From: Albula goreensis
Taxonomy: Eukaryota; Chordata; Actinopteri; Albuliformes; Albulidae
Reading direction: 5' to 3'
Assembly: GCA_022829145.1 (NCBI GenBank)
Contig: CM040745.1
Coordinates: 25,636,906 to 25,700,905, forward strand
DNA length: 64,000 nucleotides
Shown here in pieces: positions 35,061 to 49,537 of this stretch (position 1 is its first letter; each line of letters opens with the position of its first letter). The translations under genes and the position numbers were made by a program. Under the pieces are notes generated by a model. It was not told the origin of the DNA, ran no database searches, and worked only from the letters and a program-made list of their open reading frames with translations.

Positions 35061-38000
35061 AATAAAACATAATTTGGGCTAATCTGCCTGAAGAATGTTC
35101 TCTTTTTGAAGCAGACGGTCCTCTATCTTCTGTGGAAATAATCGGCTATTGACTAAAGCGAGAGAGTCCAGTGAAGGGGTCTTTTCTGTGGCCTGTACCT
35201 CACAGGTGTTCTCCCAGGGCAGACAATCCAGGCCTTGTTCAAGAGGGGAAAAAAAACCCAATCTGAGAGAATAAAACAGACAGTGGAAACTCTACCTCAC
35301 ATTTTCTGAGCTTCCCTGGAATGCACAAAATAATGAGGACCCTCAGCTCCCCATACAGCAAAACAGGGTCTAAAAGAGGCAAGGAATTTAGGTGCTCACA
35401 TTACACAAATTACATCCACAGGGATGGAGCTTGTGTTGTCTGTTGCTGGTCTGCTTAATCTTATCTCATGTTGTAGGTTTTAGTTAACTCTTTTTGCAAC
35501 ATTTTTGTTTGATAGTATGGAACATATGTAAAACAAATATGTGGAAAGTTGGGGCCACAATTAAGCCTCTCATTTTAAACCAATGGCTCTGAACACAAAC
35601 ATTTGCCCAAGCTGAGAGGAGTGCATTACTACATTATTATGTATTTAGAGACAGAATGTTATTTTCATTTCATTCTTTAATTCCCTTACTAGTAGTTGAT
35701 TCATTTCACAGCTTACTTAAGCCAATAAACGGGGTACCAGTTGTTTTCATTGCTATTTATTTATTTATTGATTGATTTTTGCAAGGTGTTTTTCAGTTTT
35801 ATGAGTGACTCTTGGTGTATTTTGATATTTGCATCTTGTAAATATATGATAAATATGGGAGTAAGGGACAAAAAATATTATTTGTCAAAAGAGTATACCT
35901 GAGGAATCTAAGTGAGCAGCATCAATGATTTGTCTGTATTTGTTTTGTATCTTGTGATAACAATGATGCTAAGCTGGAGGCTTCAAAACAGCAACATAAA
36001 GCATCTCCACCTGACACATGTTACAGAGTAAGTCATTTGTATGGCTAAGACAAATTAAACATATAATTAGAACATTGCTCTGAATCTGAATATAATGTAT
36101 CTGATCAGTAACATCTATTTCCTTGGTTTGGCCAAGTGATTACCTCAATGGTATAAGAAAGTAATAATGATTGCCTATATAAGTCTAATATATTGTAAGT
36201 AAGACATAGCCACCTAGGGAAAGAACGGGTTAGAGGTTTTACTGGAGCCAGAAATTATTTGTTCTTGGTTGTATTTTGGATACATGGTTACAGGGTGTTC
36301 ATATGTCACATGTGGGTGTAAATCTGTTTATATAAGCACTCCTTTTTTCATGTGCCCCTCTAAAATTGTTGGTATTTGTACATTATGTTTATAATGCTTT
36401 TCATCTCATTTCTAATAAACCCTGGCTGGATGATAATGTGGTACTGATATGATAACACTTTTTTACTTATATGTTCAATCTAAATTACTAAATCTAAAAA
36501 TACAGAAAATTTGTAGCACAGCTCCCTATGACCTAAAAAAGGGAGGCATAGTCATGACTCCTTTGTTCCTTCGTAACCTTTATGTTACATATAATTGATG
36601 TGGTGAAACACACAGTGCTAATCCGTAGGACTGGAAAACCTCCAGTGAACAAAAGCCAGTTCACAAATTAAAATAATTCATTGCGTCATGGGCGAGAGAA
36701 TGATAAGAGGTATGTAACCATATTGTCATGGAGGATGCTGGATGGATACACCACTGCAACAGCTAACCAAGGTACAAGATCCCTTACTCATGAGAAAATT
36801 GTGAGAGTTTGGGGCAGCTCACATAACTGCATGCAATTTTCAGTAAGAAGTGCTGATTAGCATGTTTTCCTGAGAGCCAATCCATTCCATTACATATTTT
36901 TATTATGCCCAAGTCAACCTTCAGTATATAGGTAAATTATTTCAGAAAAATTAAGCTGGTGAAACTGAAAGACAATCTATTTTATTTTACATATATTCAT
37001 TTGTTTTTAATAGTTTAATAGTGTTTTAGTGTTAATTGATCTCTTTTTGCTATCAATCAGCATTAATTTTTTTAATCCTTTTTTTTGGTTATTGTTACAA
37101 ATTAGCAATAATACGCTTGTGGAAATGAAAATTAAATTTTCGAGAATGGGTTGTTCTTTGTTGTACACATTTTTGATGTCATTTGTAATTGTGCTTTTGG
37201 AAAGTATTGGATTCAGAATTTGGCTCAGATTCAGCAAAATCTTTCAAGCAGGTTCCATTAAGCCAATGTCAAAGATGTGGATTCTGTGCATTTTTAGTCT
37301 CTGATCAAACACCAATTCGACTTGAGAAGATATTATTCTAATAATCTATAAAGGTTAATCATTTTTTATAACCCTCAAGGCATCAAAAGGCTATAATGCA
37401 CATATCAAATGCAAAAAAAAAACCCAGAAAAAACACTGCCACCATTTGGAAGGTTTTATTACTTGATTACTGCTTCTGTGTACATCAAAGCACCTATCAG
37501 AGTACATTCCTGTTTCCATCACTTCAGATGTTTTGTTAAAGTGAGTAAACAAGAAGTGGCATTTAGATTCTGGCACTAAGGACTAAAGTCAGCTCTGAGC
37601 ACTGTGCAACCAATGGTGTATTGACATGCATTTCGTCAGAAGTTGGAAAAGTGGTATGTTTTTCATTGAACTTCCAAAGTGCATCTATTTTCCCAAACTC
37701 AAAGGCAATTTATATTTTTTCCATTATGAGTTGAATCATTTGAATTGTCATGTCCCCATTACCAGTGAAAAATATGTATAGTAATATTTTCATTAGGGTT
37801 ATATTCATTTTGTTAATGGCCCACCCATCTATGTGGATATGAATTTGAACACATTTCTTTCCAAGTTGTATGCATATTTCTATTGGTAAAATCAGGAAGT
37901 AAATTCAGGTCTTTGATGTAAATCTGCCCCACCATAATGTGAAATACATGACAGCCCTACGATTGCATCTGAATTTGATCCGTTGGTCTATTTATTGTAT

Positions 38001-39592
38001 TTAAAATCTATGAATAAATGTTCAACAGAAGCCTGGGTCAACTCAACATAACATTCTCTTGTGTCTCCTTGCAGTGGGTAAACTCACCTTCTGCTAGTGT
38101 CATCAATATGAGGCACTTGTGCTGTCAAACATGGCTTCCGTTCTCCCTCTTGTGCATTTTAGTTTTAAGGGTCAGTTCATACATCAGAAAAGAATACTGT
38201 ACACAAAACTAGGGCTTCTGAACACGGCTGTCTTTTTCAGTAAAGCTGAAGAGTCTGCTCTTCGGTCTGCTCTTCAGCTATCAACATAATGTGATATGTT
38301 GAGAGAAAGATGCCCAGAGAAAGATCAGGCCCTTTGGTCCAGCAGCACTCAGTATAGACTGATTAGATCACGTCGGACTGCATTAGCCCTTCAGAAGTCA
38401 TATTCCGTTTGGCATGCATGCATTAATTTACATATTACATTAAAAGTGATCTCTCACTATTCACCTTGACATATTTCTGCTGGTGTGAATTTGTGTTTGC
38501 TTTACTCTTCTCAGATACTGCTACCAAATGTTGTTTAATATCTTTGGAACCATTGTGAATATTAGGGCTGTGTGACACCTTGTCCACTCATTGCAATGAC
38601 AAACTTAAGGGAGCCATTGGTGGATGTACTTAAGATCAGTATGTAACACTGGAAACAATCTTTGCAGGCACATCTGAACTAAGCAAAGCTGTAAGGGAAA
38701 ATGGATCACCAAGGACATTCATATCAGGGACCGGTGGTGTCTTTCCTGTGCAGGGAAGTGACAGAAATAGAAAGAATGACAGCACTCAAGTAAGATATTC
38801 ATTTCATCAAATCTGTAGTTTGTGTTTGCATGTCTTGTGGAGACAGCAAACATAATCTAAGCACTTGTCTTCATGTTGTAAGTTTCTCAGGATAAGTCTC
38901 TCAAATATGCTATACTCCAGTTAAATAATATAATGTTAAATATTCCAATATTCATTCCAAAGATGAATATTCCAATCCAGATGTAAAAGAACAGGAGTTT
39001 TTTTCATTGGGATTTTGATAATTATACACATTGTATACACAAGGAAATTCATATTCATAAAGAAAATTAACCAGCCATGAGCTTTTGAAAATCATTGCTA
39101 TCATTCCAAAATGTTGCATTTGTTGTTCTCACCTACACAGTAGGGCAGCCTGTTTGTGTAGATGGCAATATGTCCATTACAATAAATTACACTGACACTA
39201 CAATTTGTCCTAAAGAACTAATTGGGATTCTGAGACTTCGCTTGATGTAATAGAATGATGTAATATTTTGACCTGGACTGACTTTCAGCAGGAATTTAAG
39301 GCATTTATATATATGCACGACAGAACAGAAAAAGCAATGAGCTCATTATTATACATTGCCATTTTCAACATGGCTCCCTAAGCATCTGAAACTTGAGTCA
39401 ACAAAAAGCAGTTTATAAACATCTACAGACAATGACCAAAAAGTGTGCCAAATTTCAGCAACATTGGAAAATGAGTCAAGAGTTATTCAAGGTAGAAAAA
39501 CAGGATGCCCAAACAATACTTTTCAATGGGTTGGCAGACATCATGGGGAGCTGCCTCTTAGAGAAATGATATAGCACCCTTGTTTTTGCCCT
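35061..39592. other. Gene-desert sequence
   Basis: AT-rich and without a recognisable gene or transposon. A slightly more complex stretch at about 36590-36890 is not identified. A small inverted repeat lies at 38244-38279. Confidence 0.5.
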
Positions 39593-39650
39593 ATATATAC
39601 CAATGCTATAACTGATGCCCTACGACATCAATAATAGCATTGGTATATAT
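39593..39650. other. Perfect 17-bp inverted repeat (hairpin)
   Basis: The arm ATATATACCAATGCTAT (39593-39609) is the exact reverse complement of 39634-39650. The 24-base loop contains a further TGATG/CATCA pair. It may be the tip of a small palindromic transposon. Confidence 0.85.
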
Positions 39651-39839
39651 GCCAACCATCTTTAATATCCTGCCATGTTAGTTGGTGGCAATTTTTTATG
39701 GAGTGAAATTATTCTACTGACATAAAGGAGCTGTCTTAATGCAGTCAGCAAATGCAGTTTGAAGTTATCCAATTGCAATTATAGTGACTGTAAACATTTC
39801 TATTTTGAAGGGAAGGGATGTATTTGTGTTACTGTTTAA

Positions 39840-40250
39840 CTACAATCAAGAAGTGGGCATGCTGAGCTACTGGGGGCTCATCCGATTAAGGCATTGTTTC
39901 ACTGGAAGTGTCCCACATTCTAGACTGGCCAGCAGTGCCACCAAACAGCCCACAGTTGGCCCTCATCATCAGCATTATCCAGAATGAGAGAGAGTCAACT
40001 TGCAGGAATGCCAATGTCTCGTCACTCATTCGCAATGACCAATGTTCAACTGGCCATACAGTTTGCCCATGGAGGTTTTGCCTGAAGTGTCTTTCTGACC
40101 AATATGTGTGGAAGCTCAGCTTGCGGACTGTAGTGTGGGAGAGGCAGTGACTGGCATAATGTGTGATGGAGAAAAACGTGAATGCGCTCTATTGGGCTGA
40201 TAGCAGAGCTTGCAGCAATAAGCATGTCCTGTAGATACAAGTGAGTATTC
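39840..40250 (-). other. GC-richer block, possibly a transposon remnant
   Basis: Denser in GC than its flanks. Read on the minus strand, a 64-residue frame at 40046-40240 contains ISPIERIHVF, vaguely like the SPIEHVW region of Tc1 transposases, but the rest does not support it. Left unassigned. Confidence 0.25.
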
Positions 40251-43200
40251 TAAGCTGGGAGCTTAAGGGGGAAACAAAACAAGTGTGCATGACAAATGTG
40301 AAGCTAACAGTAACACCTGACCAACAGCACTAGCAAAAACTACGACAGCTGATTTTTTCAGTATTTGAAAATGAAGCAGGTGTAGTTGGAGGAACCGATT
40401 ATAGACCATTTCAATGGATACTGAAGGTCTTTTCAGTTAGGGCTGCGGTTTACAAATTGGGATGAACAAAAAAAAACTGGTCAGGAAGGCTGAAATCTAA
40501 CCAAGATCATTGTTTATGTTCCATAATCTTGTCAAACAACTTTACTACATTTCATTTGGATACACAGTGCCCAGTTTCAGCGAAGCACTGGGATGAACAA
40601 CTGTTTGAATAACTGTTGTTACATACTCAGGGAAGGGCCATATCTGAATCTCCCCCAGCTCCTGCTCATACCTAGCATTCTTTCAGGAGGGACTGCAACT
40701 CAGTGTCTCACAAAGCAGGCTTCACCACAGCTCTTTTGCCTCTCTTCTGTATTTCTTCTCTCTTTCATCATCTATGGCTCTGAAGTATTTTGTTTTACAG
40801 AGATACAGAGCACATTATTTATTAGCTCCTCTCAGTAGTGTTTTAAGTCATCTTGTGTAATGAAACGGTCAGAGGTAATGCTGACTTGGTGACTTGGTTA
40901 GCATTCTAGAGTGCGGCTGCAGTATTGTTTTAATAAGAGCCCAGCTATTTATGGATTGTTTTTCTGGTACATACATAACTTCATAGCAATGTATGAGACA
41001 ATATATAGATAATGTCAAAATTAACCAAATAAATATTTTGTCAAAAATATTATCCAGTGATTAAATATGTTTTGGTAAGATGCCAAAACTCTGAGTGAAT
41101 ATCAGGTTTGGGTTTGTTCATGGTTCTGAAGTCAGTGAAGAAAGGGGCACCTTCACGATTAAAGAGATCAGCATCCCTTGAAAAGCAGACCTGTCAATCA
41201 CTGGGATACTCTGAGGAAATCTCATTGCCACATGTTCTACATTCTTTGCAAAAACCTGGGGAAATTAATTTGGTTTCACTGGCACAGCTACAACAAAGGA
41301 ATCTTTAAAAGAGTGTATGTTTCCAGGGATACATTACTTCAGTAGTTTAGAAATTTGTCTCATGAGGTATAATAAAGTCTTACTGTATTGTATTTTATTC
41401 CAGGGATACATTACTTCTCAGTAGTTCTCAGCCAAGCAGATCACTAGATTCTGTCTCACTTAAACTTTATTTGTGAAGCTGTTTTTTCAGTCCTGGATAT
41501 GAGATTGAAAGTGTTTTCTTTTGGACTGACAGTGGCTGAGAGTGTGGCTGCTCACCTTAACTGTGTAAAATAAATAGAGTGCTATTGAAAGTGTTTCATC
41601 CATTCAGAAAAATCCTTTACATTTTGGAGTCAGTCATTAAAAAATATATATATTGAATAAGACTAAAGTATATAAAATCATTATTTGTCTCTCAAAGTTA
41701 AGGATAACTACCAAAATGATGAGACTGAATACCATGCTACATACAGTATAGTGGTTTTAATCTGGCAAACTGTTGAAAATAGCTAGAAATCATTTGCATT
41801 TAACTTAAGATCACTGCAAAGTTTTAATTCCAACATTGTTTGTTGTTATTCTATGTCAAATAAAATTTATATTTAAAAGTTGAATATATTCATGTTGTGC
41901 CTTAAACACCTAACAATCACCAGATCACTTTCCCATGGTGATGTTAGTATAGACAGATTTCACATATCATATAGTTTATATTTCAGCACATTATTAAGCC
42001 AGAGATTCACCATTAAGTGATTTTAATATTCAAACTACTTGTGGCTAGTTTTAAGAAACTTGAACATTGGCTGCATTTTTTCAGGTAAACAGAAAAAAAG
42101 ATTTTTACATTTAATTTTGAATAGATATATTAGTTTTCTGTGCAGCTTTATATACATACTATATATTGGGGCTGTAATACATAGAAAATGATTTTATGGA
42201 ATAAAAAGATGAATATCAAGAAATAATTATATTTCCTAATCAAGACAGGGCTATTTGGGAAACAAAATCCTGATAGAATTTTTGGATAGTGAACAATTTG
42301 TACTTTTTACCTGTTTTTTTAATAATTAAGAGAATTTTGGCATCAAAGAGACTAGGGGTTTGTTCAAAGGTATTAATTATAACTTCATTTATGCAGATGC
42401 TTCAGAAATTTGCATAAAAAGCAATTCCACAGATGGGTTTATTGGAGTAATGAATGTTTCATCGTGTAGCATAGCATCTGCTTTATTGCGATGCTGAGAG
42501 ACTGGTTCCTTAAGAAACATCTTGCCTGGAATGAAAGAGGATGTCTATGTGAAGTAAAAAATGTCTAAGTAGCAAGCTATTTCAAGAAGTTTAAAGCTGT
42601 AACATTTTTCTAAAGGACTCTTCAAAAGGAATATTAAAATTCTTTTCAGAACACCTGCCAAAGGGATGGATATTTGTTGTGTAGAAAACGTATCTCATTT
42701 CCTTTCTTAAAAACAGCACTGGTTTTGCTGTTATTGCTGATGTAACTGGATGCCCATTATCTTTTAGCCAAGCACAATATTTCAAACCCAGCACTACTTA
42801 GGTCAGATCGATTTTTCAAAATGTAAAAATCCTGAATCTCTGCTGCAATTGCCATGCACAATATGTACACATATTTGAAAAGACACCCTGTGTGTGTTAG
42901 AGGCTGTTGCTTGTATTCATTTAAATACCACAGTGCCAAAAAAGAAATATGTTCACTCTCTCTCAATGCAATGCCTGTATAAGAAAAATATCCTTTAACT
43001 AACTTTTTAACCTACTTTGTTACAATTTTCATTTGCTTTAGGAATAACCCTTCAACATTCCTGTCCACACTATGATCCTGATTTATTTATTTTTTTCAAT
43101 TTTACACTTCCAGCTTAAGCAAACTATGTTATGTGATTTGGCTGACCAACAGTGTAACAGTGAAATGGTGTCCCAACCTAAATCTGTACCTCACCTGCTT

Positions 43201-43379
43201 CACTTTTGAATCCACTTTTGGAAAAAGTTAACCAAATAGCTCTTTAGTGCTCTCCCTGGAGACAACAATCTAATAAAATTCTCACTCTTTTGACTTTGCA
43301 AGAGAAAAAATATCACAAGTGAATGTGGGAGATGTTCATAGCACCCAAAGAAAGGTTTTCCAAGCATTTAGCTGAAAGT
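40251..43379. other. Gene-desert sequence
   Basis: AT-rich. I see no gene, tandem repeat or identifiable mobile element. Confidence 0.5.
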
Positions 43380-43830
43380 TGTAATGTGGGGGCGCTACGC
43401 ACCAGCACAGCTCCGGTAGAGCCGCAAGGTCATTCTGAGTATTGATAAATCACACAGCCGTGATTCCCTCCTGACAGCTCAAACTAACATCAAGCTGGAT
43501 AGGAGAGAACAAAAGACCATCAAGCGGCCCTTTTCCTGACACTTTTATTCAATCACGGCCAGATTGCTTACGACAGCAGCAGCAGCTGTTTTGTCTTCAT
43601 CTCTCCCCCCGTTTGATAAAGCGTGTCAACTCGTATTTTTGTAAGTACTTCGCTTCACCCCTACTGTGCAAAACTGCTGCAATTCAGCATATGCATTCCA
43701 CATGAGGGGACCATCAAATGGGTCAGGGATTAATGATATCTCTCTGAAGGTCATCTGGCATCTAAGAGGAAGCCACGACAAAGCTACAAGCTGAAGGTCA
43801 AAGATAAGACCACGTATGGAGATATCTCAG
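43380..43830. promoter_or_regulatory. Candidate conserved non-coding block 2
   Basis: An abrupt rise in GC and sequence complexity, with CpGs (GGCGCTACGC, CAAGCGGCCC, AATCACGGCC) and no coding potential, standing out from the AT-rich desert. Enhancer identity is a guess from texture and locus. Confidence 0.3.
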
Positions 43831-46800
43831 ATAGGGACAAGAAGATTAAACAATGAGGAAAACAGCATGATTTTGATTGTGCTGTTTGGGAAACAGTTTA
43901 TGACGGTTATTTTGGGAACGTTGTTCAGACTTTAACCTTGTCCCCACAGCTTGGGGGTCACTGATAGGACCAACACTGTGCAAGTCCATTGTTTGGTCCT
44001 TAAAATGCCCCAGAAATGAGATTTCCATATCATATCTCATCTCAAATTTTGCCTTTGAAGTCTGAACATAGATTGTATTTACAGGTGTTGTTATCGTGGA
44101 TGTATGTAATAGCAGGTAGCAGCTCATTGTAATTTTTATAACTGAATGAAAAGAATTGAAAGCAGCCATTTAATGAAGGGAACATTCCACAAGCTGATTT
44201 CAGAAACTAGGGTCAAGTACTTGACAGCTTAATTATATCATTTAATTCACACAACATTATTGTAAGATGGAATAAACGTTGTATGGAAACCATTTTTGTA
44301 TTGGCACATATCTCACCAGTGGGTGGTGCTGAAAGACAGAGCTCAGATTACATTGGAATTAAGTCCAATGCCCAAAACATATAGGCCAGGGTTTGGTAGT
44401 TCTGGTCCTGTGCTGGGACAGATTACTCTGCGTTTGTCTTCCTTCCCTTAATTGTGTGATGGTTGGGTTAATGATTTATTTGATTGCTAGTGTCCAAAGG
44501 TAAAGGTCCCGATGCAAGATTCAAAGACCTCAGAATTTTACTCTCTGTGGAGTCAAAAAATGTGAGGGCTTGTGAATAGTTTGTGGGAGCCCAAGAACAA
44601 GATAGATCCCCTCTGATGGCAATTGTATGGAAGGTACAAACTGCCTTAAACATCAGCTATTAACATAACAAGTTTATAAAAAGGTTTTTTAAGCAGCCCA
44701 ATACATATACTTAAAGGTATACTTTTTAAAATGGATTTTTCTTTCTATTAGGCTATTTTTCATTTGCTTTTGAATAAAACTTTGACTGCAATAAATAAAG
44801 AGTTCATTTTTAACCCAGAATTTGAAATTTGACACTTATTATCATTGGTATTTGAAAAACTTTGATATGTGGAAAGTAGTGTCATGATGATAAAACCACA
44901 GTAAGGCTTCAATGATTCAGTGAAGCTTTTTTCATTATTTCTTTCTTTTTAATTAATTCCCCCATCATCCTTCTTTGGATGATTACTTTATTTTTGCAAA
45001 ACTATTGTTCTTTTTATAGTCATAAAATATACTTTCAGCTGACATTATACCACATTTATGTATTGTGTATTTGATTTGGATGGGTTATGCAAGGGACTTA
45101 TTTTTCTTCCTCTATCTCACTGCACTGCAACTATTTAGCTACAGTATTTGCTGTGAAATGACTTCATAATTAATAGTTTTGTTAATACATTCTATAGACT
45201 CTTCTGTATGGCAGGATAAGACACATATTGTAATATGCATATTTTCTTGGTAGTTGATGAGTAATAAATATTATAACCTGTTTGAAATAGTAACAGAATT
45301 AATGGACATTTCAAAACAAGAACAAGAATGATACTTAATAATGAGTGGCTCAGAATATCATGTACAGTGTTTCAGGAGACAATAAAGCACTGAAGTCTCA
45401 TTGAGCACAAAGAGACTTGGCAAACTTAGTTTGAAGTACAGTAGACCAAATGCTAAATACAATGACCAAATTGATAGAGTACCATAGAAAGTATGTGGTG
45501 TAATTAATAAATTCAGGTCATGCAGGTCAGAGATCAAATAACATGGTGTATGCATGATACACTTGGCCATGAGTTGGTACAGCACATTTGTCTAGATCGC
45601 CAGGTTAACAGTTTCTTTATAGGTGATTTTCACTCTGATTCCTCTGTAGTAGCTTTAGCCTACTTTCGTAAGCGAGAGGCCAAGTCTTCAAGGTAACGCA
45701 TTGCTCTTTAGTGGGTATAATTCACTGAACTGTGTGAAGGCAGTCTTTGATACAGTTATCTGTACACCATCAAAATACTGTTCTCTTCTCGTCATGTTGA
45801 CAAAACATAATCAATACCTTAAAATTTGCAATTAACATTGGTCTTAAAAAACTGTAGACCTCTCATAAACTCCAAGAGCCACATCATACTTTTGCAAATA
45901 AGACCTGGTCTCTGATAATTTCCTGGTCAAAAAATGTTGTTTGTCCTAGAGAAAACTGAGATACCACTGTATAACCACAAAAACAAGAAAACAGTGTCTT
46001 ATATGTTGTCTATCCAGTAATGTTAATCTTACACACAAGACAGATATTTCCAGAATGAAACACTCAAAGCATATATAACTGCTGTATACCTTCAGATATT
46101 CTGTTGATGTTCAACTATGATATTTTACAAAACATTTGTGTTCAGGATATTTAACCCTGGTAAAATTTAACCGCTCTAGTTTTATGCGCAGCTGTGTTAA
46201 ATAGAATGGTCTCCAAGTACCACTTGTCTCCAATAAGCGCAGAAACATTTGGTTGCAGAATCAGGTAAAGACCCTGGCGATTACTGAAAGTTTTATGGTG
46301 TTATCATGATTATAAATAAAACTGCTCTTTAGAAGGAGTACAGCTACATGATGATGCTTAAAGACAGCAGTATGTAATAAAATTCAAATTCTCTTTTCTT
46401 ATATCATACACCCTACGCTCCATTTGCTTGCACAGCTGCCTGTTGTTGCTAAGTTAGTATATCCAGTTCACTTGCTAATTGAAACTATGGACACAAGTTA
46501 TTTGAGCAGTAGTCTTTGCTAATGGAGAGTTTCTGTGTCTGACTAACAGCCATGCCAACATAAAAAGTGAATCATACCCCATTACACTTCAATAAGTGTC
46601 TTGTTTCCCATTGTATTTACTTGTGGTTTTGTGTGCAAAAGAGCGCAAGAGCTACACAGAATATCAAACTGATTTACTTTTCAGGTCAAAATTCAAATGT
46701 ATGCCACTGATAGGTTAGTAGGTTGGTAGGTTGGTATAACATCAGTAAAATATTTTAAAGGTTTAGGGAGAGGCTTTGCACATGAACCTCCCTGATAAAT

Positions 46801-48711
46801 GCACCTACACACAATGCAAACACAATAATAAGATTTTCTTAGCTGTTTTATGGCACCATAATCAGATCCTTACTCAGTTTCTCCTATGATTGTACTAAGA
46901 AGGCCACTGGCTGGTCAAAAAGTCACTTGAATTTGCTAGATGACATCATACACTAATTTGCAATTAATAATGTCATGACATCACTATAGACTCTCCCTCT
47001 CTTTCTAATCTAAGGAAGCAGGGGTTGTGCTTGTGGGCTCTCGGTGTTCACTGTCTAACTGGCGAGTGGCTCAAATTTGCACTGTTCGCTACCAGCCACA
47101 CTAATTTATTGCTGAATCCACTGGAATTCTAAATGTTACCACATTCCCTGATGGTCCAATGCTGTGGCTATGATTGTCACTAGTCACTTTTTACACATTT
47201 AACATGACCAGATATTGAACTCTTTGTGTATTTTGATCAGTTTACAGGGTAGCTACTGTAGTACTGTTGTATGAAACTATATCCTCAAAAGTATCTGTGC
47301 TCTGGCCTATGAAATGTCTGTCAAAGTCAAAAATATATAATTTATATTTTAAATGATCTTATATTATCTTTTTTTAGTAAAATTAAATTATCTTAAAGTT
47401 AAAACATTCATTTACAAAGAACGTATATAAAAACCTATGAAAATAGCCATTTTGTACCTTCCAGTACCAGCTTCTCATAGAATGATGCATGGTGACTTTG
47501 AGGTGTAAGTCATATTATGCATTATAAGACTATGCATATAAGAAAAATATGATGAGTTTATGTGTAAACTTTTGTCAAGTGATGAACTTTTAAGAATCTT
47601 TTTTATTTTACTGATGCATTCAGTAATATCAGTGACACTAGATAGAGTTGTCCACTCCTGTCGAATGACATGTCTCTGTTTATGATGCAGAAATAAGCTG
47701 ACATCCACTCATTAACATGGGTCATCTTTTGATGACTCCCAGCTTTTGCTCAAATATAAAGAAAATTTTCTAAAATGGTGAATCTGTACTATTCATATAG
47801 TAGATATCTCCAGTTACAGAAGAGCTTCTCATATATTTGAATGAGGTCCCAGGGAATAAGACACCAACCAATTACTGTCTATTCATAGGAACCAGATGCT
47901 CTGGCAATATGGTATTTAGCTAAATATGGAATTCAAACCTTTTTCTTTGCTGTAGTTAGCACATGAACAGTTGTCAATCCTTCATTATTAAGAATACATT
48001 TTATTTCTTTGATCATACTATTAAGACAGGTGCAGTAATTGTTTGCTAATTCATGAGAGGTGGCAGTGTGAGTAATCTTTGACTCGCTTAGCTTTTGAAA
48101 ACTAGAGAGCATTTGAAGCTAAGAGGCTTACAGAAAGAGGGTTGGATCATATCATCCTTGTTTCTTCAGGTGTTTTCACTTCTGTTCTTCATATTGTCAT
48201 ACACAGTATTGGAACATGCTATAAAAGGATCTATGAAGTCATTTTCGACAGCACTTCTGTAAGTTTCTGGACATAGCTGTCAGTACTGATAATATCCTTA
48301 AATGTTGAGCTGCAATACATTCTTGCTTGGATGTCATCCCAAAGGAAATTGTTGTGCCAAGGATGTTCAGGTATACAAGTACACAAAGTCAAAATTAAAA
48401 TCAAAACAGATACAGTGCAAATTACAAGTTGAAAGATACAAGAAACAGTGCAGAATATAAATTACAAGTTGTGGATACAAAAAACTATTGACTTAAACAC
48501 GATTACAATGTTAAAGGTTAAAAAGCATGAGTGAGGTAGATAAGTAGCCTAGCAGTAAAATAGGTAAACAGGTTGAAATAAGCACTATGCGTTTACAGGG
48601 TTATTGCACAGAATAGTGATTTCCAATGAAAATTATATTTGAGTTGAGGCTAAATGAGCTGCCTTCTGGATACAGAAATATTGTAAGCATAGATCACAGG
48701 AATAAACCATA
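43831..48711. other. Gene-desert sequence
   Basis: AT-rich. The short open frames look random. No gene or identifiable repeat seen. Confidence 0.5.
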
Positions 48712-48713
48712 TA

Positions 48714-49535
48714 CAGTGGGCTCCAGAATTATTGGCACCCCTGACCCGAAAATTGGTAAAATACAATAAAAAAATAAAATCATAACATTATAGAGATAAA
48801 CTCAAAATGCCAGTATTTAAAAAATACTATTAAAGTTTCACAGTTAATGGCACCTCTAAAGATTATCACAAATATCAAGCAAATCAGGAATAAAATTCAG
48901 CTTATTTAAGTAAATCTAAGATTTAAGGAATTCTATTGTATCATTACATCATTTCTAGTTTCACTAGGGTATAAAAATAAGGTACCACACATAAACAATC
49001 CCCTTCCCATTCAACACCATGAAGACAAAAGATTAAATATACCACTGAGCACAGTCACAGACAATAATAATGATAAAAAATAAATAAACATGGAACAGTT
49101 GGCAGGTAAAGGGTGTAAATGTGTTTCCCCCTCAGGGACAGGGAAGAGGATGGTGAGAGAAGCAAAAAAATCCCCAATAATGTGAATGAGCTTGAAAGGA
49201 TCTGCAAAGAGGAATGGTCCAAAATCCACCCAAATGTGTGCCTTAACCTTGTCAAACAGTATAAGAAAAGATTCCATGTTATTCTGCTTGCCAGAGGCGG
49301 TTACACCAAGTACTAAACCAGGGGTGCCAATAATTATGAAACCTTATTTTTTGGCGAATTTGTTTTTTTATTAAGTACATTTATCATTTTGATTGGTTGC
49401 ATAGGAATATTAATAAACTACAATGTTTTTTCAGATTGTTGCATATTGAGTTTATCTCAATAATGTTATTATTTATTTTTATTGTATTTTTACTGCATTC
49501 CCAGTCAGGAGTGCCAATAATTCTGGAGCTGACTG
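48714..49535 (+). mobile_element. Internally deleted Tc1-like transposon
   Basis: 822 bp bounded by TA dinucleotides (48712-48713 and 49536-49537). The terminal inverted repeats start CAGTGGGCTCCAGAATTATT on the left and, reverse-complemented, CAGTCAGCTCCAGAATTATT on the right, and continue GGCAC. Internal repeats of the motif (AATGGCACCTCTAA near 48847 and GGGGTGCCAATAATT near 49321) give an IR/DR layout as in Sleeping Beauty-type Tc1 elements. At about 49180-49316 a plus-strand frame (LERICKEEWSKIHPN, ending ARGGYTKY) is the transposase C terminus. The upstream catalytic part is missing, so the element is non-autonomous. Confidence 0.88.
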
Positions 49536-49537
49536 TA

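Noticed and set aside
40046..40240. Minus-strand frame with ISPIER resembling a Tc1 motif
   Set aside because: Only one short motif matches and the surrounding residues do not, so I left it unassigned.
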